Below are positions 8,647-16,169 of a stretch of DNA of 64,000 nt, in pieces. Each line of letters opens with the position of its first letter. Positions within the stretch are counted from its first letter, which is position 1. The position numbers were made by a program, and so were the translations under genes. Under the pieces are notes generated by a model. It was not told where the DNA came from and did no database searches. It saw only the letters and a program-made list of their open reading frames with translations. The stretch spans positions 5,334,501-5,398,500 of the forward strand of contig NZ_CP135971.1 of NCBI RefSeq assembly GCF_032463525.1, read 5' to 3'. Origin of the DNA: Pseudomonas sp. DTU_2021_1001937_2_SI_NGA_ILE_001. GTDB lineage: Bacteria; Pseudomonadota; Gammaproteobacteria; Pseudomonadales; Pseudomonadaceae.

Positions 8647-9078
8647 ATATTTAACCGGTTAGTTCAGGGAAAGCGGTTCTAGCAAGTGGCCGCAAGTTGT
8701 CTTTGTGTGACAGCACTTTTGGCTAAATGTTCAACCGCGCTATCAAGGGGTCAGCATCATGCCCCAAGACGCCGGATCTTTGGCGCCAAATCTGTGACAA
8801 ATATTGACTCAGATAAAGGCGTATGGCCAGCACCAATTATCAGAATTGCGAAGGAATTTGCATAGGGCCGATTCCATGCTCCGACAGGATGCCGATCGCC
8901 TGACTGCTTTTTGCCATCATGGCTATCTGTATTCAGAGCGTAGAAGGTTACGGCGTGGAATACGAACCTGCTCCGACAAACGTACGTAGCAAGCGGGGAA
9001 GGGGGGGCGTCAGCGACGGCTACCGGCAGATGCCTGCACGCCGTACGACCGCCGACTGAAGGGGTGAGTCGTCTGGGT
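8647..9078. other. intergenic region upstream of amrZ
   Basis: 432 bases with no supported gene. It holds TAACCGGTTA, a perfect 10-bp palindrome, at 8652-8661 just before amrZ, and a TTGACT box at 8804-8809 without a good -10. Short open frames here lack ribosome sites and coding character. A long amrZ leader or an undescribed small RNA is possible but unsupported. Confidence 0.3.
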
Positions 9079-9264
9079 CTAGCGCAGAACAGGATCGAAC
9101 TTGATGCGCCGGCCCACGACCAGCGCGCCGACGAACAGGCTGGCGAATACGCCGACGGCTATCTTGGCCATCAGGTTGCCTTCTACGGCCTGAGCGGGCA
9201 GCAGCAGATCGACGGCAACGGACATCACGGTAAGGATCAGGAACGACAGTGCGGATTTGGACAT
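9079..9264 (-). CDS. small two-helix inner-membrane protein
   Basis: 61 residues starting MSKSALSFLILTVMSVAVDLLL, with hydrophobic segments at about 6-24 and 33-52 and a basic C-terminus (GRRIKFDPVLR). ATG 9264 was preferred to a longer frame because the N-terminus then begins with a proper membrane segment. It lies 37 bases after another small membrane-anchored protein on the same strand, so the two are probably co-transcribed. I do not recognise a characterised family. Confidence 0.6.
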   Translation of the reverse strand: MSKSALSFLILTVMSVAVDLLLPAQAVEGNLMAKIAVGVFASLFVGALVVGRRIKFDPVLR

Positions 9265-9301
9265 GGCGACTCTCTCGTTGATCAAGGTTCTACGAGGCGT
9301 T

Positions 9302-9535
9302 TCAGAATACCCAGCGTTGTGTCGCACTGCCGGTCGCCTGGGGCATCTGTTGCGCGTCATTGGTCAGCATAGCCGGGTTGGCAGGTCTTTCCGCCATGAT
9401 CGCCAGTTGAGGAACCTGGTGCACACCGGTCTGCACCTGAACCTGTTGCACGGGCTGAGCGGGACTTTGCAGAAAATGAAAGGCCACCAGAGCAACCAGG
9501 GTCGCGGCGTTCAGTGTGGTGAGGATCATGTTCAT
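9302..9535 (-). CDS. small membrane-anchored hypothetical protein
   Basis: 77 residues, MNMILTTLNAATLVALVAFHFL then a Gln/Val/Pro-rich tail (QPVQQVQVQTGVHQVPQ). One N-terminal membrane or signal segment, no lipobox, and a polar periplasmic tail are what can be seen. A purine-rich AGGGACAAGAAA precedes ATG 9535. First gene of a probable pair with the 61-residue protein at 9079-9264. Function unknown. Confidence 0.6.
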   Translation of the reverse strand: MNMILTTLNAATLVALVAFHFLQSPAQPVQQVQVQTGVHQVPQLAIMAERPANPAMLTNDAQQMPQATGSATQRWVF

Positions 9536-9885
9536 TTTCTTGTCCCTGCCCGGAAATGAGAAAGAAAGGGTGTATTGGCAGATAGACATATTGCAGTCTG
9601 CATGCCAAATCAAAATCCATAAAAAAACCTTTGAAATCAACAGCTTGAATTGTTTAAGCGGCAGGTGGCTCATGCGTTTTGCAATAATGGCCTTTTGCTG
9701 AATTGCAATTTGCACGATCCCTGATGGAACCAAAGCGAAATGCATGGGTCAGGCCCTTGCCGCTGGCCTTGCATCGCGCGGGGAAAGAGCCTAAGCCTCA
9801 GGCAGGCCTGAACCTTTTGCTAAATGCTTGTTTTTGCGTAGAATGCCCAGCACCTGATGCCTCGCATCGGGCCTTCTTGCGTTGC
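9536..9885. other. intergenic region upstream of tRNA-Arg(CCT)
   Basis: 350 bases with no gene seen. It contains a perfect palindrome AATTGCAATT at 9701-9710, and the tRNA promoter at its right end. Confidence 0.3.
9817..9844 (+). promoter_or_regulatory. promoter of tRNA-Arg(CCT)
   Basis: TTGCTA at 9817-9822, 16-base spacer and TAGAAT at 9839-9844, about 40 bases before the tRNA. Confidence 0.6.
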
Positions 9886-9957
9886 GTCCTCTTAGTTCAA
9901 TGGATAGAACGAGCCCCTCCTAAGGGCTAGATGCAGGTTCGATTCCTGCAGGGGACA
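9886..9957 (+). tRNA. tRNA-Arg (anticodon CCT)
   Basis: Acceptor stem GTCCTCT/AGGGGAC (one G-T pair), D-arm TTAGTTCAATGGATAGAA, anticodon stem AGCCC/GGGCT with CCT at 9919-9921, T-arm TGCAGGTTCGATTCCTGCA. It reads AGG codons. CCA is not encoded: the discriminator A is followed by CAT, unlike the seven-gene cluster upstream, so CCA must be added post-transcriptionally. Confidence 0.93.
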
Positions 9958-10149
9958 CATCCTCTCTTCCTGATCCATCCTTCAGGTTTCCCAAGGCCGT
10001 TGCCTTGGCTCATCGACCTTCCTGCGTATCGACCTTCCTGTAGGCCAGCCCTGCCGTTCATGCGTCGACCGCCTGGCTGATTCACGGAACGATTTTCGCG
10101 GCGTTTTTTCCACTGCATGCAGGCCAATGACTGGCCACGGAGAATAGCC

Positions 10150-10419
10150 ATGATGTCGCAACTTGAATTACGCCAGATCATTGAATCCGGCTTTCTGCCT
10201 ACCCGTTGCGTATGCAGCATCGGTGTCAATCACCTGATGACGATCAGCCTTTACCACCCCGATCGCGTGCAACCGGCGTTCGTGGCCCATAACCTGAATG
10301 CGGCCGAGTTGACGACCTCCCGCGCCATCTCCAGCCTGGTGCACGAACTCAGGCAGGAATATTCGCGACAGGCCAAAAACATCATGGAGGAGCGTCATCA
10401 GCGCCAGGTGTCTGCCTGA
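10150..10419 (+). CDS. DUF1652 family protein
   Basis: 89 residues starting MMSQLELRQIIESGFLPTRCVCS, the signature of DUF1652, a small cytosolic family almost confined to Pseudomonas with no assigned function. The middle carries SRAISSLVHELRQEY, the conserved second block. ATG 10150 follows CGGAGA at seven bases; the adjacent ATG at 10153 is an equal alternative. A GC-rich inverted repeat lies between this gene and the converging LysR gene (10431-10453). Confidence 0.8.
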   Translation: MMSQLELRQIIESGFLPTRCVCSIGVNHLMTISLYHPDRVQPAFVAHNLNAAELTTSRAISSLVHELRQEYSRQAKNIMEERHQRQVSA

Positions 10420-10460
10420 CTTCAAGCGCGTGGTCCCGGCTGCCGGTCGGGACCGCAGAT

Positions 10461-11435
10461 TCAAAAGCGTTCGCCCAGCTCGGTGGTCAGCAGCATGTGT
10501 TCGAAGCGCTCTAGGAAGAGGGCTTCGGCCTGGGTATGTTTCTGCTCCCGATTCCACAACAGATAGACATTCACATCGCTGACGCCATCCCCCGGCGGCA
10601 GGCGCCACATCTTGCCGGCCTGCACATCGGCCGCGACGATGTGCTCGGGCAGGCAGCCAATGCCGAACCCGCAATCCACCAGGCGCAGAATTTCGTCCAG
10701 GCTGGCCGATGAGGCCACGATCCGCCCGGTAAAGCCCTGCTGGTCGCGAAACACGGTCAGCGGCGACAGATTCCCGCCCAACTGGTCGCTGGTGAAACTC
10801 ACGAAGTTCTCGCTTTGCAGGTCTGCCAGATTGAGGTGCTTGCGACCGAACAGCCGGTGTCTGCGACCGCAGAAGAAGGCGTAGCGCTGTTGCAGCACCA
10901 ACCGCTGTTCCAGGCGCGGCTGCGGCGTACGGCACAGGCTCAGGCCGAACGAGGCGGTTTTCTGCAGCAGTGCGCTGATCACGTCCGAGCTGCGCAGCAC
11001 GTCCACTTCCAGTTCGACCTGGGGATAGTCCTGATGGAAGCGGGCCAGGAAGTCGTCGTAGCAGCGTGACTGAATACGGCTGATGCTCAGCAGATGCACC
11101 CTGCCAGTCACCGTCTCGGCGGGCTCTTCCAGGGCCGGGCCCAGGCGTGACACCGTGCCGTAAAGCTCGGCAGCGATCTGCAGGACCTCCTGGCCAGCAC
11201 TCGACAGGCTGATACGTGGACCACGGCGGATCACCAGCGACACCTGCAACTGTTCTTCAAGCCTTTTCAGCGCCTGGCTGATGGCCGGCTGGCTCAAGTG
11301 AAGGCGCGCGGCCGCGCGGCTCAGGCTGCCTTCCTGGCCGATCACCAGGAAAGTGCGTAGCAGGTTCCAGTCCAGGCGGTCGTTGAGAAAACGCCGAGCT
11401 TCGGGGGAGCGCAGGCCAGAGGAGGGAACGGTCAT
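10461..11435 (-). CDS. LysR-family transcriptional regulator
   Basis: 324 residues. The winged helix-turn-helix covers about 20-80 (LLRTFLVIGQEGSLSRAAARLHLSQPAISQALKRLEEQL) and the periplasmic-binding-like effector domain about 105-310. It is divergent from the transporter/aldolase/dehydrogenase/deacetylase operon starting at 11593, so by the usual LysR layout it probably controls that operon. A perfect inverted repeat (11477-11491) lies between them. The N-terminus is about 20 residues longer than typical, so the true start may be internal. Effector unknown. Confidence 0.88.
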   Translation of the reverse strand: MTVPSSGLRSPEARRFLNDRLDWNLLRTFLVIGQEGSLSRAAARLHLSQPAISQALKRLEEQLQVSLVIRRGPRISLSSAGQEVLQIAAELYGTVSRLGPALEEPAETVTGRVHLLSISRIQSRCYDDFLARFHQDYPQVELEVDVLRSSDVISALLQKTASFGLSLCRTPQPRLEQRLVLQQRYAFFCGRRHRLFGRKHLNLADLQSENFVSFTSDQLGGNLSPLTVFRDQQGFTGRIVASSASLDEILRLVDCGFGIGCLPEHIVAADVQAGKMWRLPPGDGVSDVNVYLLWNREQKHTQAEALFLERFEHMLLTTELGERF

Positions 11436-11476
11436 TATTGTCGCTGCTTATACTGAACTATTCGGATTAGAAGCTT

Positions 11477-11491
11477 TGCCTAGCATAGGCA
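11477..11491. promoter_or_regulatory. candidate LysR operator
   Basis: TGCCTA-GCA-TAGGCA, a perfect 6-bp inverted repeat in the 157-base gap between the divergent LysR gene and the transporter gene. This is the expected site for autoregulation plus activation; binding is inferred. Confidence 0.5.
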
Positions 11492-11592
11492 TTGGCGCAT
11501 GATCCAGCAACGCACCGTCAGAGTGCCCATGCCTTGCCGCACCACCGCTTTTTCTCCTGCCTATAACAACGACCCTTCAGGAGCCTGCGAAG

Positions 11593-12900
11593 ATGAGCCA
11601 GACCTCAACGCCCAGACGCGCCGCCGCAGCTGCCTTTATCGGCACCACCATCGAGTTCTACGACTTTTATATCTACGCCTTCGCGGCCGCACTGGTGCTC
11701 GGGCAACTGTTCTTTCCCAGCGACAACCCGACGCTCAGCACCATGGCCGCGTTCGGCAGCTTTGCCGTGGGGTTCATCGCCCGCCCGTTTGCCGGCATGG
11801 TGTTCGGCCATCTGGGCGACCGCCTGGGACGCAAGAAGATGCTGCTGTTCACCATGGCGCTGATGGGCCTGGCGACGACGTGCATCGGTTTGTTGCCAAC
11901 CTATGCCCAGGCCGGGATCTGGGGGCCGGCGGGGCTGGTGCTGCTGCGCCTGCTGCAAGGCATTTCGGTCGGTGGCGAGTGGGGCGGTGCGGTGTTGATG
12001 GCCAGCGAGCACGCGCCCAAGGGGCGCAAGGTGTTCTTCGCTTCATTCGCCCAGTGGGGCAGTCCGGCCGGTCTGCTGCTGGCGCTGATCGCCTTTCGCG
12101 TGATCAGTGAGATGGACCAGGAAGCGTTGCTCAGCTGGGGCTGGCGCATTCCGTTTCTGCTCAGCGGGGTGTTGATGATGGTCGGCCTGGCCATTCGCTT
12201 CGGCGTGCCGGAGTCGCCGGAGTTCACCGAGGTGCGTGAGCGTGACAAGACGGCGCGCTTTCCGGTAATGGAGGTGCTGCGTGGCTACTGGAAACAGATC
12301 CTGTTTGCGGCGTCGGCGGTCACCATCGGTTCGGCGGGGTTCTTCTTCACCAACACCTTCATGATTACCTACGTGACCCAGTACCTGGGCATTGCCAAGA
12401 CCACCATCCTCGATTGCCTGTTCGTTGTCACGGTCCTGCAATTCATCTCGCAGCCCTGCTCGGCGCTGCTCTCCGAGCGGGTCGGCGAAGGGCGTTTCCT
12501 GAAGTGGGTGGCGGCGCTGTGCATACTGGCGCCTTATCCGATGTTCCTGCTGGTGCAGACCGGCAATCTGGTCTACATGACCGCCGGTATCGCCCTGGCC
12601 GTCGTGCTGCTGGCGGCCCTCTACGCCGTGATCGCCGGCTACATGGCCGAAGCCTTTCCGGCCCAGGTGCGCTATTCCGGCATTTCCATCGCCTACCAGC
12701 TCGGCAGCGCCGTGACCGGGGGCACCACTCCCATGCTTGGCACCTTCATCGCCGGTCAGTACACCGGCCAGTGGTGGCCATTGGCGATTTTCTTCAGCGT
12801 CCTGGCGCTGATGTCGCTGGTTGGCGTGCTCGGCCTGTCCCACCTGCGCGGCGCCGCTGCACCGCGTGTTGCCCTGTCTACCTCCGAAGGAGCTGCCTGA
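11593..12900 (+). CDS. MFS metabolite:H+ symporter (MHS family)
   Basis: 435 residues, twelve predicted membrane helices. IGTTIEFYDFYIYAFAAALV at the N-terminus and the loop 2-3 motif GHLGDRLGRKKML are typical of the MHS branch (citrate, proline/betaine, shikimate, dicarboxylate symporters). RLLQGISVGGEWGGA near residue 118 is the matching helix-4 motif. AGGAG lies ten bases before ATG 11593. Its stop overlaps the start of the next gene by one base (TGATG), so it heads an operon with an aldolase-like protein, a dehydrogenase and a deacetylase. Substrate unknown, probably a small carboxylate. Confidence 0.9.
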   Translation: MSQTSTPRRAAAAAFIGTTIEFYDFYIYAFAAALVLGQLFFPSDNPTLSTMAAFGSFAVGFIARPFAGMVFGHLGDRLGRKKMLLFTMALMGLATTCIGLLPTYAQAGIWGPAGLVLLRLLQGISVGGEWGGAVLMASEHAPKGRKVFFASFAQWGSPAGLLLALIAFRVISEMDQEALLSWGWRIPFLLSGVLMMVGLAIRFGVPESPEFTEVRERDKTARFPVMEVLRGYWKQILFAASAVTIGSAGFFFTNTFMITYVTQYLGIAKTTILDCLFVVTVLQFISQPCSALLSERVGEGRFLKWVAALCILAPYPMFLLVQTGNLVYMTAGIALAVVLLAALYAVIAGYMAEAFPAQVRYSGISIAYQLGSAVTGGTTPMLGTFIAGQYTGQWWPLAIFFSVLALMSLVGVLGLSHLRGAAAPRVALSTSEGAA

Positions 12901-13655
12901 TGACCCGGCCTACCGCCATGCCCGAAGCCGAATGGCAGGCCCGCTGCGACCTCGCGGCGCTGTACCGGCTGATTGCCTATTACCGCATGACCGACCTGAT
13001 CGACACCCATATCACCCTGCGCGTACCGGGGCCGGAAGGGCATTTTCTGATCAATCGCTATGGCGTGGCCTTCGAGAAAATGCGCGCCAGCGACCTGGTA
13101 CGCATCGACCTGAACGGCCAGGTGGTCGAGGCCGACTACAACCACGGGCCGGTGAATGCCGCCGGTTTCGTCATCCACTCGGCGATTCACGCGGCACGCC
13201 CCGACCTGCACTGCATCATCCACACCCATACCGCTGCCGGCATGGCGGTGGCGGCGCAGCGCGACGGCCTGCTGCCGCTGACCCAGCACGCGCTCAAGTT
13301 CTACGGCCGACTGGCTTATCACACCTATGAAGGCATCGCTCTGTCGCTGGATGAACGCGAGCGTCTGGTCTCCGATCTGGGCCGCTACAAGGCGATGATC
13401 CTGCGCAACCATGGCTTGCTCGCCGCCGGTGGCAGCGTGGCCGAAGCCTTCCACGAGATCTACTTCCTGGAGCGCGCCTGCCAGGCGCAGATCCAGGCCA
13501 TGTCGGCCGGTGTGGCGCTGAACTTCCCGAGTGAAGAGGTGTGCCGACACACCGCCGAGCAGTTCGGCCGTGATGGCATCGACGGCATCATCGACCTGGC
13601 CTGGCGCGCGGCGCTGAGCCTGATCGAAGAACAACGCATGCAGTGGTGCAGCTGA
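12900..13655 (+). CDS. class II aldolase/adducin-domain protein
   Basis: 251 residues. The zinc ligands of the family are present: HTH at 108-110 and His171 (RNHG). The catalytic Glu of fuculose-phosphate aldolase (Glu73, 19 residues before the first zinc His) corresponds here to Gly89 in NAAGF, and the block NAAGFVIHSAIHAARPD resembles eukaryotic adducin head domains. So this belongs to the adducin-like branch and may not be a retro-aldol enzyme of the FucA type. The ATG at 12900 overlaps the transporter stop; GAAGGAG lies upstream. Second gene of the 11593-15651 operon. Confidence 0.88.
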   Translation: MTRPTAMPEAEWQARCDLAALYRLIAYYRMTDLIDTHITLRVPGPEGHFLINRYGVAFEKMRASDLVRIDLNGQVVEADYNHGPVNAAGFVIHSAIHAARPDLHCIIHTHTAAGMAVAAQRDGLLPLTQHALKFYGRLAYHTYEGIALSLDERERLVSDLGRYKAMILRNHGLLAAGGSVAEAFHEIYFLERACQAQIQAMSAGVALNFPSEEVCRHTAEQFGRDGIDGIIDLAWRAALSLIEEQRMQWCS

Positions 13656-13657
13656 TC

Positions 13658-14590
13658 ATGACGGCCATCGTATTGCTTTGCCAGGACCCGGCACTCGGCG
13701 ATTGGCTGGCCGGCCTGTTCGCCCGTCACGCCCCGCACTTGCAGGTGTTGCGTGCGCATGAGCCGCAGGCGCGCCAGGCTCAGGTGGCGGTGTGCTGGTT
13801 CCCGCCGGCCGGCAGCCTGGCCGAGCTGCCGAACCTGCGCCTGATCCATTCGATCGGCGCAGGCGTCGATCACCTGGCCCAGTACCCGTCCCGCGACCCG
13901 CAGGTGCCGGTATGCCGGGTCGTCGATCCGGACCATATCCACGGCATGAGCGAGTACGTGCACTGGGGCGTGCTGCATTTCCATCGTGGTTTCGACCAGG
14001 TGCTGGCCGGGCGCGTCGACCAGCGCTGGCAGCGCCCGGTGCAGCGCCAGGCCCGGGATTATCGCGTGGGTGTCATGGGCCTGGGCGCCATTGGCGCTCC
14101 GGTCGCGCAGCGCCTGGCGACGGCAGGCTATGCGGTACGCGGTTGGGCCCGTGCGCCCCGGCACATCGACGGGGTGCAGAGCTTCGCCGGTAGTGAAGGG
14201 CGGGCGGCGTTTCTCGATGGGCTCGACCTGCTGGTCAACCTGCTGCCGCTCACCGCAGCGACCCATGGCCTGCTCGACCGGCAGGTCTTTGCCTGCCTGG
14301 CGCCTGGTGCGGCACTGATCAATGCCGGGCGTGGCCAGCACGTCAATGAAGCCGACCTGCAGGCCGCGCTGGCCGCCGGGCAGCTGCGCGGAGCCTTGCT
14401 GGATGTCTTCGAGCGTGAGCCGCTGCCCGCTGATGCCGCGCTGTGGCACACGCCGGGTGTGTGGGTAACACCGCACATGGCTTCGGCAGCTTCCGATGCC
14501 TGCATCGCCAGCCAGGTGGCCGCCAACGTCGGGCGGCTGGAAGCCGGGCTGGCACTGAACAACCGGGTCGATCCCGAACTGGGTTACTGA
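13658..14590 (+). CDS. D-2-hydroxyacid dehydrogenase (GhrA-like)
   Basis: 310 residues, NAD(P)H-dependent reductase of 2-oxo acids such as glyoxylate or hydroxypyruvate. Seen: nucleotide-binding VGVMGLGAIGAPVAQRL near residue 132, the NAGRG block near 218, the catalytic Glu in DVFEREPLP, and the catalytic His in VTPHMAS near 272. ATG 13658 sits two bases after the aldolase-like stop codon; an overlapping start at 13643 is possible. Its tight spacing in the operon suggests it acts on a product or substrate of the aldolase-like protein. The precise 2-keto acid cannot be read from sequence. Confidence 0.9.
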   Translation: MTAIVLLCQDPALGDWLAGLFARHAPHLQVLRAHEPQARQAQVAVCWFPPAGSLAELPNLRLIHSIGAGVDHLAQYPSRDPQVPVCRVVDPDHIHGMSEYVHWGVLHFHRGFDQVLAGRVDQRWQRPVQRQARDYRVGVMGLGAIGAPVAQRLATAGYAVRGWARAPRHIDGVQSFAGSEGRAAFLDGLDLLVNLLPLTAATHGLLDRQVFACLAPGAALINAGRGQHVNEADLQAALAAGQLRGALLDVFEREPLPADAALWHTPGVWVTPHMASAASDACIASQVAANVGRLEAGLALNNRVDPELGY

Positions 14591-14631
14591 ACGGCGGACC
14601 ACACGTGCCGCCCTGCAAGACGAGGTCATGC

Positions 14632-15651
14632 ATGAAAGCCTTTTTCCACCCCAAGCAACGCCTGCATCACCCGCGCTCCTACCTGTCCCGTGGGCAGATG
14701 CGCGAGCCTCAGGAAATCCCCGCACGCATCGACCCCTTGCTGGCGATGGTCGAGCGCCTGGGCTATCCGCTGGTCGAACCTGCCGACCAGGGCATTGCGC
14801 CGCTCGCCGCCGTACACAGCCAGGCTTATCTCGATTACCTGCGCAGTGCCTACCAGGAGTGGCACGCCGTGCCGGAAGACTGGGGCGACGAGGTGATGTC
14901 GAACATCTTCATCCGCGAGAACAATCCGCTGCGCGGCATCCTCGGCAAGACGGCACGCTATCTGGCCGATGGCAGCTGCCCGATTGGCGCCCACACCTGG
15001 GAAGCGGCCTACTGGTCCGCGCAGAGTTCCATCGCTGCAGCCCAGGCGGTCGCCGATGGAGAACCGGCGGCCTACGCCCTGTGCCGCCCGCCTGGCCATC
15101 ATGCGCGGGCCGAGGCGGCGGGCGGCTTCTGCTTCCTCAACAACGCGGCGATTGCCGCACAGCAGCTCAGGTCGCGCTTCGCCAGGGTCGCGATTCTCGA
15201 CACTGACATGCATCACGGCCAGGGCATCCAGGAAATCTTCTACGAGCGCGATGACGTGCTGTACGTGTCGATCCACGGTGACCCCACCAATTTCTACCCG
15301 GTGGTCGCCGGCTTCGATGACGAGCGCGGCCAAGGGCGTGGCGAGGGCTTCAACCTCAACCTGCCGATGCCCCACGGCGCCAGCGAAGAAGACTTCTTTG
15401 CGTGCCTGGCCCAGGCGGAAACCGCGCTGCGCGACTTCGCCCCCGAGGTGCTGGTGCTGTCACTGGGCTTCGACATCTACGAGAACGACCCGCAGTCCAA
15501 GGTCGCCGTCAGTCATGCCGGCTTCCAGCGGCTTGGTGAGCGCATTCGCGCGCTGGGCCTGCCGTGCGTCATCGTTCAGGAGGGCGGTTACGACATCGCC
15601 ACCCTCGACGAGAACGCCCAGCGCTTCTTCAAGGGCCTGGCAGGTCACTGA
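14632..15651 (+). CDS. histone-deacetylase family (acetylpolyamine amidohydrolase-like) deacetylase
   Basis: 339 residues. All catalytic features are present: PGHHA at 154-158 (charge-relay His pair), the zinc ligands Asp190 and His194 in LDTDMHHGQG plus Asp281 in LGFDIYENDP, and the Tyr of QEGGYDI. The length and the N-terminal FFHPKQRLHHPRSYL match bacterial acetylpolyamine/N-acetyl amide hydrolases. It would release acetate from an N-acetylated small molecule in the cytosol. A GAGG ribosome site precedes ATG 14632. Last gene of the operon, 41 bases after the dehydrogenase, so an acetylated amine is a reasonable guess for the transported substrate. Confidence 0.9.
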   Translation: MKAFFHPKQRLHHPRSYLSRGQMREPQEIPARIDPLLAMVERLGYPLVEPADQGIAPLAAVHSQAYLDYLRSAYQEWHAVPEDWGDEVMSNIFIRENNPLRGILGKTARYLADGSCPIGAHTWEAAYWSAQSSIAAAQAVADGEPAAYALCRPPGHHARAEAAGGFCFLNNAAIAAQQLRSRFARVAILDTDMHHGQGIQEIFYERDDVLYVSIHGDPTNFYPVVAGFDDERGQGRGEGFNLNLPMPHGASEEDFFACLAQAETALRDFAPEVLVLSLGFDIYENDPQSKVAVSHAGFQRLGERIRALGLPCVIVQEGGYDIATLDENAQRFFKGLAGH

Positions 15652-15746
15652 CCGAACGCCGACATGGTCGGGTGAGCGCGTTCAGGCTATCTTCTGCGAC
15701 ATGCCCGGTGTGAGCGACACAGGGAGATATCTGCCAGGAGAGCGAA

Positions 15747-16136
15747 ATGAAGTCCGTCACCACCGCCATTGCGGCCACCCTCGCCATTGCGTGCATGGCG
15801 CAGGCGCACGCCGCCTCGGTATACAAGGGGTTGTTCACGGATGGTCAGTCCCGGGTGCTGATGACTCTGCAACTGGAACCGTCGGCCAAGCCCGGCGAGC
15901 GGGCGGGGCAACTGCGCATGGCCGAGCCGTGGATGTGCCAGCTGCAGCTGCGCGCGACGGACGGCTACGGCCAGGCGCGCCGTTACGTCTTTGCCGGTGT
16001 CGGCGCGGGACGTTGCGATCGCCTGTCGCAAGGCCACCTGAGCGTCGAAGTCGACGGTGACAATGCGGCCGTGCGGGTGTTCGACGCGAAGGGGGCCGAG
16101 CGCTACAGCGCCGACCTGATCGAGATCCGTTCCTGA
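15747..16136 (+). CDS. secreted hypothetical protein
   Basis: 129 residues with a clear signal peptide, MKSVTTAIAATLAIACMAQAHA, cut before ASVYKG. The mature part is a small, probably all-beta domain with two cysteines (near 55 and 93) that could form a disulfide. AGGAGAGCGAA precedes ATG 15747. It lies 95 bases after the deacetylase on the same strand but looks independent of that operon. I do not recognise the family. Confidence 0.7.
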   Translation: MKSVTTAIAATLAIACMAQAHAASVYKGLFTDGQSRVLMTLQLEPSAKPGERAGQLRMAEPWMCQLQLRATDGYGQARRYVFAGVGAGRCDRLSQGHLSVEVDGDNAAVRVFDAKGAERYSADLIEIRS

Positions 16137-16169
16137 GCGCCTGGTCCCGGCCCATCGGGCACCTTCAGC

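Noticed and set aside
8804..8989. 61-residue frame in the amrZ upstream region
   Set aside because: No ribosome site, Arg/Tyr-rich translation without motif, and a non-ATG-like context; not supported as a gene.
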